A stretch of DNA of 64,000 nt from assembly GCA_013396655.1 (NCBI GenBank), contig WBMV01001244.1:124001-188000 (forward strand). Direction: 5' to 3'. Numbering within the stretch: position 1 is the first letter of the stretch; each line of letters opens with the position of its first letter. The notes below the pieces were generated by a model. It was not told where the DNA came from. It made no database searches and saw nothing but the letters and a program-made list of their open reading frames with translations. This document shows, piece after piece, positions 24,584 to 37,949 of the stretch. Source of the stretch: Campylorhamphus procurvoides (lineage: Eukaryota > Chordata > Aves > Passeriformes > Dendrocolaptidae). A program made the position numbers and the translations under genes.

Positions 24584-27500
24584 TTCTGAACTCTCCTTTT
24601 CTCTGTTATTGTTACATAACAGCTTAAAAAAAAAAAGCAATCAAAATCAAACAAACCAAAACCTGCATGCCCCAGTAACACTGTTTTCCAGTGACTGAGT
24701 AACTTAGACTAGATCTTGTTTTCTTTTGCAGCCCTTGGCATCCTCAGTACGTGAAACAGTTAGTAGGCATATATAAGCCAAGCTTTACAGATTGTTTCTT
24801 TCTGGGAGGCAAATCTTTTAGAAGTACAAAACCTTCAGAATTCAGATATCAATCTGGAAATATCATCCCATTGCCATGACAAAGTCCCTATGTATTTGAA
24901 GACCCTATTATCATGCCAAATTGCTAAATTTTAATTCTTTCTGTTTCCTTTCTGTTTCAACCACCCTTTCACTGAAATGTGCAACTCCTGATAAGCCAAT
25001 ATCATGCTCGCCTCAGCCTCAAGAAAATACCATATCTACTTTCCCTGAGTGTCATTTAACTATTTTATGTTCATATATGTTAGATATTAGAATATTTCTA
25101 AATTAAACAAGCAAACAAAAAAAACACAAACCAAACAAACAAAAACACCCTCCACCAGAATCTTAAAACAGTAAATACAAAAAACTGTTCTCCCTTTTCA
25201 TCAGTTGACATAAAAATACTTGTTCTGCATCTGAACTTTTGTATTCTCAGTTTCACAATGGTTTACTTTCAGGCTGAAGAATAGAGCATGTTGCCACCAC
25301 AGACATAGTGTGGGGTAAGATGGTTGTGGTATTTTCTTAGAATATAAAAAAGGTAGATTAAAGCCAATGTACAATCAGTTTCTCTGACTTTCCAAGAAAT
25401 ATCTACTGTTAGGTCAGTATGTAAATCATTATTCCTATGCCTTTAACCACATGATATGGCATATGAGTATCTGAAGTTACATTCTCAAGAAACTTCCAAG
25501 ACAATCTGGGAGATTGCTTTTAAATATAAGTACCAGTGTCAGAAAATCCTAGAAGGAGTCTACCTACTGGTTTAGATTTTATTAGAGGTGTAAATGAGTT
25601 TTGGTACTGGATCCAATGCTAGACAGGAAAGAGTGAGTCAGCATATATAGAAGTTATTCTTTTAGGTATCAGCTCTGAAAAAAAAAAAAGGAATAAGAAT
25701 GAGAAGTTTAATAAATCAGGGAATATTAATTTATTTTCTGGAGATGTTATCAATGTCAAAATATAATACCACTTCCTCAGAGAAGAAAATCTCTTTAAGA
25801 TAACATTTCCCTGAGTGAAGTATCTCAGGCTCCCTTCTAGTTTAAAGTTACAAAAAGTAGTGCAGGACAACAACTAGCCACTTGGCTCATTATATAAAAT
25901 GCAACTTAATTGTTGCAGTGAGAATCTTCAAGGCACTCAAAGTATGTCTTGTAGTCATCAGATGTCTTTTTTTTTAAGGCTTTTATGTGTCCCAGATGAT
26001 GACAATTCATGACTACATAGCAACAATTTAAAAATCAATCTAAAGCTTACTTTACAGCAACCAGAATTCATCCTCAGTATAAGTAAAAGACAGTTATCAA
26101 GCAACTCAGCCATAACTCAAAGAATGGACTTTATAGAGCCCAAAAAGCATGCTGACCTTTGATGCATCTGTCTACAGCACTACCCTTGCTGAGCTCAAAA
26201 AGAATAACTTGTGATTAATTCAGTTCTGCTAACTGTACTATCTGAACAATAGACATTCTTTGAATGTCATTATCTGCAACACACATAGTGTGCTCTGGTT
26301 TAACTATTCCACCTGCATAAGAACTTATTTTATTTTCTAATAGAGAAGCTCTTTGAAGTGAGGAACAGGGGGGAATTAAGTTGGTTTCAGTTTAAAAGAA
26401 ATACATAAACAAGTGAGAGGTTTAGATTTAAATTAGATAGTATGCCTATACAGACAGTAGTCAACAAGTATAAAGGCAATTTTTGGAACAGGTCACAGAC
26501 CAGACTAGTAGATTTACTAGCATGGTGCTGGTATACCTTAGCAAGTCTTTCCTGTTTAACATGGCCGTGTGAATTCAGAAAAAGAGAAGTCTCTTCTCTT
26601 GAAGTGTTGGAAGAGTGATGGAGCAAATACAAAATCAAGGAAAACACAGAAATGTTTACTGCTATTGCAGCATGAATGACTGTTTATTTCCTTTTAATTT
26701 TGCTGTTTGAAATTTAGATTTCCACGTGTAAGGCAGTTCTGTATTTTCCCATTATAATCATAGGAGAGCACACTGTCACAAGTCAGATTCTCTCATTAAA
26801 TCTCTCTCTGGTTGGGATGAATTGCCATCTTGAAGAGCTTTCTCTCTTTACTGTTGTGTATACAATTTTAACATAAGCACTTTATGCCATCCTAGCTGTC
26901 TTAGAGCAGCTCTCCCTGGCCTCCAGCTGCCTTTCCAAAACATGGATCTTATGAAGATTTTGTCATATCTGTTATTGACTGGCCTCCAAATCTCCATTTT
27001 CAGGCATCCCAGGGCATCTAAAATTGAGAACTGCAGGAAGGCAGGGCATACACTTGTACCTGAATAGCACGAAGTTTTGATACCCTGTTGCTCAAAATAT
27101 GATATGACACACTAGTAACAGGGCGCATGTTTTGTACAAAGCCTTAGGACTCGGGCTTGTCGAACCAGCTCTCTGATACTTTATTGACCTGCCTGCAGCT
27201 TTGTTTCACTTGGTTTAACTGTGACAGTAATTTTTCTACTTAACCAGACAATTTTATTTGCTTTTGAGTATCTTATGAAGAATTTCACCAAATTTTTTTG
27301 ATGATAATAATAGCACAAAGAAAGAGGTACCTAGTAGTAGAGCACAGCCGTTGAGAAGTAGGGACACGATGTGGAGTAGAGATGCACAACTGTGGGATGA
27401 CACAGGACAGGGTGTAAGCTTACACTTGGGACCTCACAACTGTAAACCTTGAGCATTTATTGAGACTTTTTCTCCATAGAGTGATTCTTTCTGTTTCTGT

Positions 27501-30500
27501 AACAATTGGATCTGAACTAATAATGATTCTTGGATTAAACTGTTAAAATTTCAATTATACTTACAGCAAATTATTGATTATGTATATAAGGTGATTTCTC
27601 CTTGCCCGTAAACAAGCTTTTGATAGTTAGCAGTTTGCACAGTTAAATTCTCTTCCTGTTGACAACTGAGACTAGGTGCCTGACCGTAGATGGTAACCTT
27701 TAGATAAAACAGACTGTTTCCTGTGCAGCTTGATTTACAGATATTTACAAAGATCTAAGACATGGGGCTGGCAAACACAGCAAGTGTGAATTAAATAAGC
27801 CTGCAGATGTTATCCACAGCAGCTGGAAACCACAAGAATTTCTAAGCAGTCATTAATAGCTCTATAAAATGATGTTTACACAACTGAAACAAGCCCACCT
27901 GCTATTCATGGTGACAATTAATCTAAATAAATAAATAAATGGTAAGGTTTAAAGATGAACAAAGAAGCACCTAGGCTTTTTTATTCCCCCCTCCCTCGAT
28001 TTTTTTATTGTAATGAAATTCTCAAACATCTGAAGTAAAGTCAGACTTTGAATTAAAGTAATATTTGCTATAGCTTGTGTTATATTCCCTTTGTCCTGAA
28101 CCTTTAAAGGACGAGTCTGTATACATCCTATTTCAAATATTGCAAATTTCAGTCCTGTTGAGGGTAAACTCAGTTTTAAAAATGAAGATTTGAAAATGTT
28201 GATATCCACAATGTGTTAATTAATGATTCCTTATTAAATTAATGATTCCTTATTATTCTAGCACACTCATATATAATATATCATATATATATATATATGC
28301 ATCATGGTGATAACTTCTAGAAGACACAGACTCTGAGAAAGCAGAGGAGAAAAAATCAAACACAGATAACCCTAACTAGTTAATGAAAGATCTATTGGTT
28401 TTTTTAGAAAATGTGGCACACTGAGTATTCTTAAATGTGGTTTACAACAGTATATGCTGAAATCAGTATCACTTTATTAATTATAAATGTCAATTACCTT
28501 ATGTGACTAAGCATGTGACATATTCTTAGAATAATGTCCTGGGCACAACTTTATGTATTTAAAATGAGATTTTATTCAGTCTGGGAGATTTAATCAGTGT
28601 CAAAGTAGTATTCATTTGTTCAAATCTCTTATTGTTGTGTTTATGTTTTTACAAGGTCTGCATGTGTATGTGACTGTGTTTGTATGATTTCTCTTACATT
28701 GTAAGAGGAGATTTTCTAAGGAGATAGGCTAACAGCTTTGCCAACTTCATTAAGATTTTTTGTTTAGATCTGTTCCTTTCAACTTAAATAATTTCATCTT
28801 GTTACTACTATGAAAAAAATAACTGAAAATAAGATCTGACTAGATATATGGAAAACAGTGCAAATGTATTACAGAAATTTGATCTTTGACCATCCACGTT
28901 GTAGACATTGACAACTAAGACAGCCTATCTGTGTGCCCTTTCTGATTAGTGGGGAAAAAAAAAAGAAAAAGAAAGAAAAAAAGACCTCTTTCAGAGCACA
29001 GCTAATATGACTGATCTTGGATGTTTTATTTGGAATGAAATGAATCATACCTGGAAGTGTTTGTTTGCCTTCATGGACTGTGAATGGAACCCATGAGGAT
29101 GAGCCCAGGTATAGCCAAGCACTAAAATCACTAAAATTCTTTTTTTTTTTTCCCCATTTAATCAATGTCAAACTTTTACATCATTTTGGGTGGATCACTT
29201 CTGTTTGTCTACTGTATTATTCTATTCTTATTTCTGTCTGGAATGACTAATTCATATTACTTAAATTTTTTCAACTGAAATATGGTTACCACAGAGACAA
29301 ACTTTCATTTCAGCTTTATATATAGTTGCTTTGCTTATTTATTTGTCATAGTTAATGTTTTAGAGAAAGAGATATGAAAGATTTTCAAGAAATTCAGTAC
29401 TGATTTCCAATGACTTAATTGTCATAAATGACACAATTGGTGCATGCTGACTTTTAAAGTTACAAAATAAGCTTACAATATAAGTAATAGTTCTTTTTCT
29501 GAAAAATTTGTCTTAAGTATTTACTCTGAAATTCAGGAGAGTGTTCTTAGTCTTGTTACAGAAAACTTAGTTATGTTTCAGATATAGCAAATAGGTAATT
29601 GTCACATAATATCTTTAAGAAAATTATTTAAAAAATTCACTGGATGAGTTATTATCCATGTTTTACACAGAATTATTATTCTCCAAAGGTACCTGGTAGT
29701 GATATTTGTAATCAATATTGAGTGCATTTTTCCATTACTTAAAATGCATTGCATTACTTAAAACAAATTTAACTAAAAACAATAACAAACTTGAGAAATC
29801 CAAGGCAAGGATCTATAGAATTGCAGCTAACCCCCCTAATACTACAAAGAAATGGAAGTCTGCGAATCAAGAAAGGGACTTAAATTTGAAAAAATCTAGG
29901 CTGCAAAAAACCTTGAGAAAATACCCTGTGTGATTTTTTTGGCAACTCGACTTTGACAATAGATAAAAATAAGAGTTGTAGAAAGATATGAAAAGGTGTA
30001 TGTAGTAAATGTGACTAGGTTTGTAGATACATCAACAACTTACATGTAAACACATCTATGTGTGTAGGGATACATATATATGTGTTTGTATATACACACA
30101 TATATACGTGCATATATATCAATACCTGTATACATATGTTCATATGTAAGCATAAATGGATGAAAAGAAATTTAAGATACATCACATATTTCATGTCAAG
30201 TATTACACGTAACATCTGTATGTGTCACAAATATCAATCTTTATTTTAAAGCCCATGATCTAGATTTCTTCTGGTGAGATGGCAAAACAAATTTCTGAGT
30301 CAGTTCTTACTTTCCAGAAAACCTTGTGTTGAACAGCAAACATCAAAAGGATAAATTGTTGATGACACTACCTACTGGGGCGGGGGTGGAGGACGGGAGG
30401 GGGGAGAAGAATCAAAATTTGGAATGCATACATTAAAAATGATGCACATGTCAATGTGATTCCATTCAGATTCACGGTAGTAGTAGAACAAAAAGTCAAA

Positions 30501-33500
30501 ACTTAATTAATTAGCTATGAAGATCCTAGGGAGAAAATGAGGATAATTATTTGTTGTTTACTTGACAATGAGATACATATTCTGCATAGGCAGAATTAAT
30601 GTTGATCTAAGTAGGGAGTTTTCAAAGGACTATAGATCATGAAAGTTAACATTCACAGAATATAGAAGGGAGTAAAATAAGTACATGCAAAGAACACAAA
30701 AATACAGACTTCGAGTATAGGATTTAATGGTTGCTTCCATTCACTGTAAGTTTAGGCTGATGCCATTGTTAGGACTGATGTCTTCAAACAGAAGATACTT
30801 ACAGAAGAGGTGTCTGATCTTGAGAACATCTGAAAGGAGACCCTATAAAAATATTTGATTTTCAGAAGCTCAGTACCTTTCTATTTTAATTGAAAATCAG
30901 ATTCCTTTCTCATCTCAAAATTTGTCTCCAGGATTTTACATACTTCAAGCCATAGTGGGCTCTAGAAAAGTCTTAGATAAGTCTCCTATTAGAAAGTTAT
31001 GGGTGGCTGCTCAAAATTTACTTTCTGTAGTGAACAAATGCATAAAGATTCAAGGAATTCTTTGTTAGTTAGATCATTAGTGTCTTTCTGAAACAGGTTC
31101 TGTATATTGTCAACACAAGAAAAGTGGCATTTCTCACCTATTTTTCCCACTCCCACACAATTTTTAGTGCTGTCATACATTGAAGATACATTGATATTTT
31201 ATCTAATTGTTTGGAAGCTCTGAAAAATTCCTTAACTTGATTTTGGCTTGATTCCAATTCAGTACATAGTCACATAAAATGAATAGTTTTTAAAATATAT
31301 TTTGTTCTTTGGATATTCAATATATATTCTAAAGAACTGGAAGGATATCAGAGAAGTTCATGAAAAGAGTCACTGCAAAGAGATAAAACAGTACATCTTG
31401 CTGTCATGAAATATAAGTTCCAATGGCAGCATATAACAAATATAGTTAACATTAAAATTTATTTTCAACATTAAATATTTTGTATAGCTGGAACTTATGC
31501 ACTTTACATATAAAACACTTTAAAGGTCAGGAAATCAATCACCCATGTTTTACTTGTCATGTCTATTAGTTTAAGCCAATATAAAATAATGAATACTTCT
31601 TTGTATTACAGTTCTGTCTTGGCCTGATTGATCCTCTATAAAGCTATTATAAAGGTCAGAATACGGTAAGTCAAAGACTATTGGGAAGCAGGAGGGTGCA
31701 AGGTAAGATAAACATGTCACCTATTCTGGAATAGAATCAGGCTCTTTCCTATATTTGGAGCTAAATGTTAGCTAAAACCAAACCATTTTGGTGTTATAGG
31801 TCTTCCTGTAGTTTCATTGTGTAAATTTATTTTTCATTATTTATACATGTGTATAGCAACATCATCATTGTGTTGATCCTTAAACATTAGCATTCTTTCT
31901 TGCAAAATTATTTACATGATATGACTGTATATTGCATGCTTATGCCATCATTCCTATAATGTGCATAGTGGATATTTTAAACATTTGGAAAAACAGTAGG
32001 TTTTAATTTAATTTAAACTCAAATCATATAATATTCTACAAAATCTATGTTCAATACAATGAATAAATTATGGCATTTACATAAATACACATATATGTAT
32101 AAAGACACAGCTTATAGGTACACAAATATAACATTTACATCAGTAATATATGAAACCATGACTAGGTAAATAGGTAGGGTGAGAGTAGCAGATATATTAT
32201 ACATATGATTATAACTTTGATGAAGTATAGAAAAGTTAGGTTAATGCCAATGTTTTAAAAGTACTAATTATTTTTATGTCAATTACCACACATTATGTCA
32301 ATAAGCATAGGCAGGCTTAGCATTTCTCATTGCACACTCCGTGAATTATTTTAGCAATCTATACATACAATTGTTTCATGCAATTAATTGCTAGGAATTA
32401 TATGATAATATAACAGTATTTTTTTATTATTATTTCCTGGGACTATTAATGTGATCAAAGGTGTGCACTCAATAAGAAACAAAAAATTAATTTACTAGAA
32501 TCATTTCAGGTCCTACCTATTTCGAGAATGAACATCCCGATTTTATGACTACAATGAAATCCTCGAGGAAAAAAGTTAATTAAATAAAAATTAAGTTTTG
32601 AACATTAAAAAAAAATTGGTTTAGATAATGTGAATGGATATACGTAAGCACACACACTTGAGTGTTGTTGTATGGTTTTACTGAGAAGTTTAAAGTTTTA
32701 CTGCTCTCTTTGAAAAATAATCAGTTGAAAATAAAGACTTGGAAAAATATACTTCAAAAATAAATTTTCAAAATGTTGCAGGAGCTTCCTTGATATTTCC
32801 AGAATTTAGTATCCCTTGTATTGAATTTGAAAGTATCAAAAGAATTATTATGAAATTATTATATAGTCTTTCTTTTTTTGTATCTACCAAGATACAAATC
32901 ATTTTTACTGATTTTAGACAGAATTTTTGATAGGTTCAGTTCTACAGATTTATTTCTCATGAAAACCATACTTCTTAAACAGTCTGAGAAATTAGGTATG
33001 CGATTACCATTTTATATACCTTTGTGTACGAATTTATAGGAATAATTGACAAATAGTGTTTGTTCAAAATTTGGTTTCCTAAGTTATACTACAGAGACCT
33101 AACTATTAAAAGTAAATGGTGAAACCATCAGGCAAAAAAATAAAAGAAGACAAATTAAATTGAACTGTTGAAAAAAAGGAAAAAAGTCTTCTGGTTCATC
33201 ATGCTCACTTGATACATTTTCTGTACTTGTTATCAGGTGGTAAAATTTAAAGAACAAATATATTGTAGAAATAAATTTTCTCTGTTTTTCAATGATTGGA
33301 TAATATTTTTACTAGTTTTTAGGAAAAAAAATGTCTTTTTCTGCATTTATTTCATATAGTTTAATGTGTTTATCTTGTGCAGGGCATTTTTAATTTCTGT
33401 ACAGAAACTAAACAGTATCTCAGAGTGGAGCGAGAAAGGGAAGGGAGGAGAGAGACAGATGATGATGCAAAGAACTTTGCTAGATATCCTTTTTGAATTA

Positions 33501-36500
33501 TATTTAAATGAATTTATTTCAAATCCCAGTAGAACTTAGAGTCTTCAATAAAACTTATGATGAAGTGAAAGGAAATCTGTATTTTGTGACTGAACACCTT
33601 AAAATAATTTTCTGTAGGAAAATATTAAACAGAAACTACTGAACTCTGAAATATGGACTTATTCTGCAATGCTCTACTTTCTTTTCAATTGTATGAAACA
33701 TCATACACTAAAGTTCAAATATAATTTTATAATTTTTATTAATTTCATTCCTGACCTGTTATTTCCACAATTTCACAGAAAATGTCATTAACATAAAAAA
33801 TAAATGCAATCAAATATTAAAAAAACCCAAACATCCCACAACAAAAAGCCCCACCCACCCCAACAAAAAATGTCAAATAAAAGGTCCCCAACAATTATGG
33901 TAAAACTGAAGAGTTCAGGTTTGGTGTCTAGCTTTTAGAAAGGGTAGAGTTATTATCCCTTTAGTGTTGTGACAAACTCTTATAACTGCTTTCTTGTTTT
34001 AACTTGAAATGGCCTTAGACAAGAGAATTACTACAAATTTCTTGTACTGTCAGAGGTAGAAAAAAGTAGGTAGGTGGAGAGTGAAATTTCAAAATGGTGT
34101 TTTATACAAATGCCATCACAACAAAATGCACAAAGTATACATGAACATGTAACGCAAACAAAAACAAGAAGAGCTTAATAGTTTTCTTCTCCCTCACTTA
34201 AGTTTTCTATCTCTTAGAGGATCTTCCCTCTATAAAATGTCACTTTCTTGATTTATATAACAAGAAGAAGATATTTTGGTTTCCATATATGTAGAATCCA
34301 TGTATTTTTCAATGTTTCTAAAAATAAATTGAAAAAAGCTTATATTTTATTTCCACTTAAAGTGCTTGATTGCACTATTAATAACATATTATATTAATTA
34401 GACTATTTTTATATAATTTTTAATGAATTGCTGATGAATTGTCAACTTCTTTCTTCAAAGGAAAGCTACATTTTTTTATTTTTTTTTACTGAAGAGACTC
34501 TAGTTTGGTTTTGTACAAACAAAACGGAACTCCTCAACCTTTGTTCCATTTTTTTTTAAAATATAATTCCTTATATTATTATACATCTTTGACGACTTTC
34601 ATTATCATTTATTTCAACTTAATGAATATCTGAACATGAATAAAATACAAAGAGCTAGTCCACTTTATGAAAAAAAAGCATATAGATACATTTTTTTCTC
34701 TCATAAGACAGTCCCCTTTCTCAGTGTTAATGAACCTTACAGAACTGCTTCCCTACAGTTTGGAATTAATGCCAGGTAAAAAGTTCCTGGTTTAATTGTA
34801 TTGATGTTATTATGAGGTACTAATAGAAGGTGACTTGAGAACTTGTTTGAACAGAGTCATGGGCAAAATAGACATGGGCAACTTATGGAGGGAAGCAGTA
34901 GAACTGTATGAGAAGTGGTTTTTACATCTACCTTCTCAGCATGCAGCAATTAGAGGTTGGCATCTTACAGCCAAATTTGTGTGAATCAGTTAATCTCTGT
35001 GAGAGCAGAATGGAGGTAACAGGCAAAACACTGGAGGGAATGTAGTTCTGAGGTACTGAGCACTTGGTCAAACAACAAGCAACTCCAAAAGCATACCTGG
35101 GGGAATATCCTGAATAGCTTATTGGGACACTTGGATGCACAGTACAACTGTGCCATCACTGTTACTCAGTGCTTGGTGTTTTAGGCACTTCTCTCATTCT
35201 ACAAACAAATCAAGTGCCAGAGGCCCTGATAATAATTCAAATCAGATTGAGACTTTAACCTAATAATAAAACTCTGTTAAGGAGGTATTAATAATTTGAT
35301 TAAATAATCTTCTATTCTACTAAACAATCAAAATTAGGCATTTGGAAGTATAGTATTAATGGTAATTAGTATAATATCTACAAATATGTTAATCTTGGCA
35401 GAACCATGATAACTCAGTACTATATGGATGAAATACAGAATTTTGCACAGGAGATTTCCTCTACTTCTTAAAAAGGTAAAAAACTATCTCAACTGAATGG
35501 GTATGGTCATTATGAGAGAAATCCTGACACTACAAAGGAAAGGCACATCAAAACTTTACTGTGTATACTGCATCACAGAATTCAGGGCTTCTTCATTTTT
35601 TGAAGGCTAAAATCTCATTAGTTCCAGGTTGTAAATCAACACATGTTAAAAGAAATTTTTCTGTGTAATAGAGCTACCTTTTTTGCATATCTTTGCATGA
35701 TGAGAGTATAGAATTGACCACACTCTGGCATACTACAAACTCCAGATAGCCCTAATCCATGCCTCAATATACATATTTTTTTTCTAACTTAAGAAATTCA
35801 GTGTAACAAAAATATATCCTTTAGTAGTCTATTTTCAAAAATGGAAACATTTAGAAAGAATACCCCAAGTCAATGAATGTAATGAACTTTGGGACTATTT
35901 TATAGATTGATTAAACTCTGACTTAAAATCATACCAGTTGTTTTGGTGTAATGCCTTAAATGATTATTTTGAAAGCATGAATGAATTCAGGTTGAATTAG
36001 TGTTATGGCTGAAGCCTGCAGTAAAATACTCTCCCAAAACAAAGACCATGATTACATCCTGCCAGCAGTATCTGATTAATATAAGATGGAAAACAAGGAA
36101 TAGATGGACTTTGCTGTGCCACTTCTGCTAACACTGCAGCAAAAACTACAATTAAACCACATTAAACAGCACATCCATGTAGGTTTGTATCCTGTTTATT
36201 GCAATGGCCCAAAGTAGATATCTGGGGCAAAATCTACGATTTCTATGTAATTACTAATGTTCTTTCAATTGTTTTTCTGTGAACTTTTATATTTCCTTTT
36301 TGAAAACAAGTTGCTTTTCTTCATTTTCCATATCCTGTAGTAAGAGCTACTCATTGGAAAGGGATTAATTTTCTCTATCTGTTTTAAATCTGCAATTGGA
36401 TAGGCTCATTTGAATGACCATAATTCTTGTAAAGAGAGTTGTTAATTGTACCACACATCCTTCAAACACTTCTTTCTCTGGGAAACTTCTTGAGTCCTTT

Positions 36501-36604
36501 TAAATAAATGGCTTTACTGCTGAGCATTAATTTCGATCTTCTACATCTTCTGTTGTATCAAATTTCAATTCCCATATCTTCTGCAAAATAACACTGAGTA
36601 AGAC
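24584..36604. other. 12-kb stretch with no gene and no recognised transposable element
   Basis: This is the longest featureless part of the window. It holds only low-complexity sequence: A/C-rich tracts at about 25105-25148 and 33818-33868, an AAAT run at 27925-27942, TA-rich tracts at about 28260-28300 and 30055-30150, and A or T runs. A short direct repeat containing TTAATGATTCCTTATTA lies at about 28218-28250. Open frames do not exceed 100 codons and look like chance frames. Conserved non-coding elements could be present but cannot be judged from one sequence. Confidence 0.5.
30055..30150. repeat. TA/TG/CA alternating low-complexity tract
   Basis: Long runs alternate purine and pyrimidine (TATATATGTG, TATACACACATATATACGTGCATATATAT). 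The tract is close to self-complementary and produces overlapping open frames of more than 60 codons on both strands. Those frames are artefacts of composition. Confidence 0.8.
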
Positions 36605-36746
36605 CCTGAGATTAGCTCAGTTGGTTAGAGCATAGCTCTATTAACACTAAAATGATGGGTTTGATTCCTGTATTGACCATTCACTTAAGAGTTGGACTCA
36701 ATGATCCTTGTGGGTCCCTTAGAATATTCTGTGACACTGTTTCTGT
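36605..36746 (+). mobile_element. tRNA-Ile-derived SINE with CR1-type tail (TguSINE1-like)
   Basis: The left part looks like a decayed tRNA-Ile gene. The A box TAGCTCAGTTGG at 36613-36624 fits the pol III consensus exactly. GGTTAGAGCATAG follows, then a diverged anticodon arm, and a B box GGTTTGATTCC at 36658-36668 with one C-to-T change. About 15 bp later the sequence becomes a CR1 3' end in plus orientation (GAGTTGGACTCAATGATCC, GTGGGTCCCTT, AATATTCTGTGACACTGT). tRNA-Ile head plus CR1 tail is the published layout of TguSINE1 of zebra finch, which is thought to use CR1 enzymes to move. The tail lost about 10 bp (CCAACTCA-type) after GGGTCCCTT. It is not a functional tRNA gene, because the acceptor stem does not pair. 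No target duplication was seen. Confidence 0.85.
36613..36668 (+). promoter_or_regulatory. Internal RNA polymerase III promoter (A and B boxes) of the SINE
   Basis: A box at 36613-36624, exact to TRGCNNAGYNGG. B box at 36658-36668, one mismatch to GGTTCGANTCC. The spacing of about 34 bp is normal for tRNA-type promoters. The B-box change weakens but need not abolish factor binding. Confidence 0.7.
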
Positions 36747-37949
36747 AAATTTGGCATCCAGCCCACATAAACTGCTTCTGAATTTTCTTTACATTCTAAA
36801 TATATTCTAAAATATGTAGCTAACTTCCACTCCTCAGTGAAGGTGGCCCCCAGGAAAAGACTAAGTCATGATCAAACATCTGTTTTAGTTTTAGACCAAA
36901 ATTCAAATTTCAACTTCTTTTCTGTAATGTTTACCAAGAAAATTTATTTCATTATTTATATACTTGAAATAGTATGTTACATAAACTTCTTGCAGATATT
37001 CCATACAGGTTAGTGTATTCAGACTTGACAGATGGATTTCAAGAGAAAATTTAGTATATTTTTGGCAAGCATTATAAGAGTTAATAGATTGACTATGATA
37101 TATCACATGATAAGATTCTAACATTTGGTGAAGTGTTTTTACCTAGTAAGTACTTAACTAATTTTTTAAGTCATATGAATAAGTTAAACATACGAATTTG
37201 AAGACATCAATCACTAAAATGATTGTATTGTAGTTAAGGACAAAAAAGGAGAGAGCGGAAAGATGATAAATGTTTTGAATTAGTCACATTTTAAATAATT
37301 TTTCTCAGTGAGGAAAGATGTGCTCCTGGTGGTAATACTTTCTGACTTTTTTCAAAGTTTTTCTTTTGAAACTTAAATGGTCATTTGGAAAATAAAGGTC
37401 AATTGTCTAGATGCTTTGCCCTTTGTGGGTTTTTTGTTTGTTTGGCTTTTGTTTGGTTGGGTTTTCTTACTCAAGTATCTGTTCAAGAAATTCCTTCTAC
37501 AAAACTCTTGGAAAACTGTGAAAGACCTTTTTGCTCCATCTGTTTAAAGCTTCTTTAGGATGACTACATGTGATTTTTTTTCAGTTATAGTTATTGTAAT
37601 TGGAAACAAAAGCAATGTAGTATGACAAAGTACTTCTATTGAGTTGAATTTTGTCATGTACTTACTTCAGCCTTGGACTTGAAAAACATCACATTTTGGT
37701 GAGGACACAGTTGGTTTCTTGGATGTTGTGTTCACTATTCTTTGAAGGTAACTGAACTGAAAAGAAGAATAAAATTTGTTTTGAATGTTCTTTTGGGGTT
37801 TATTAGTGAAATGAAAAGATTGCTTGTAAAATAAAACTGTATATCAGCCACAAGTAAAATTTCACAAACTTGTTCAGTGTTCATCTCTTGATAGCAAGGT
37901 ATTGTTCAGTGTAACTGGGCAACCTCCTCACCTTTCTGCATAGCATGAA
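36747..37949. other. Unannotated A+T-rich DNA
   Basis: No gene is seen. A G/T-rich tract at about 37425-37466 (TTTGTTTGTTTGG type) is the only low-complexity item of note. Confidence 0.5.

Noticed and set aside
36601..36672. Possible functional tRNA-Ile gene
   Set aside because: The A and B boxes are present, but the acceptor and anticodon stems do not pair and a CR1 tail follows. It is a SINE, not a tRNA gene.
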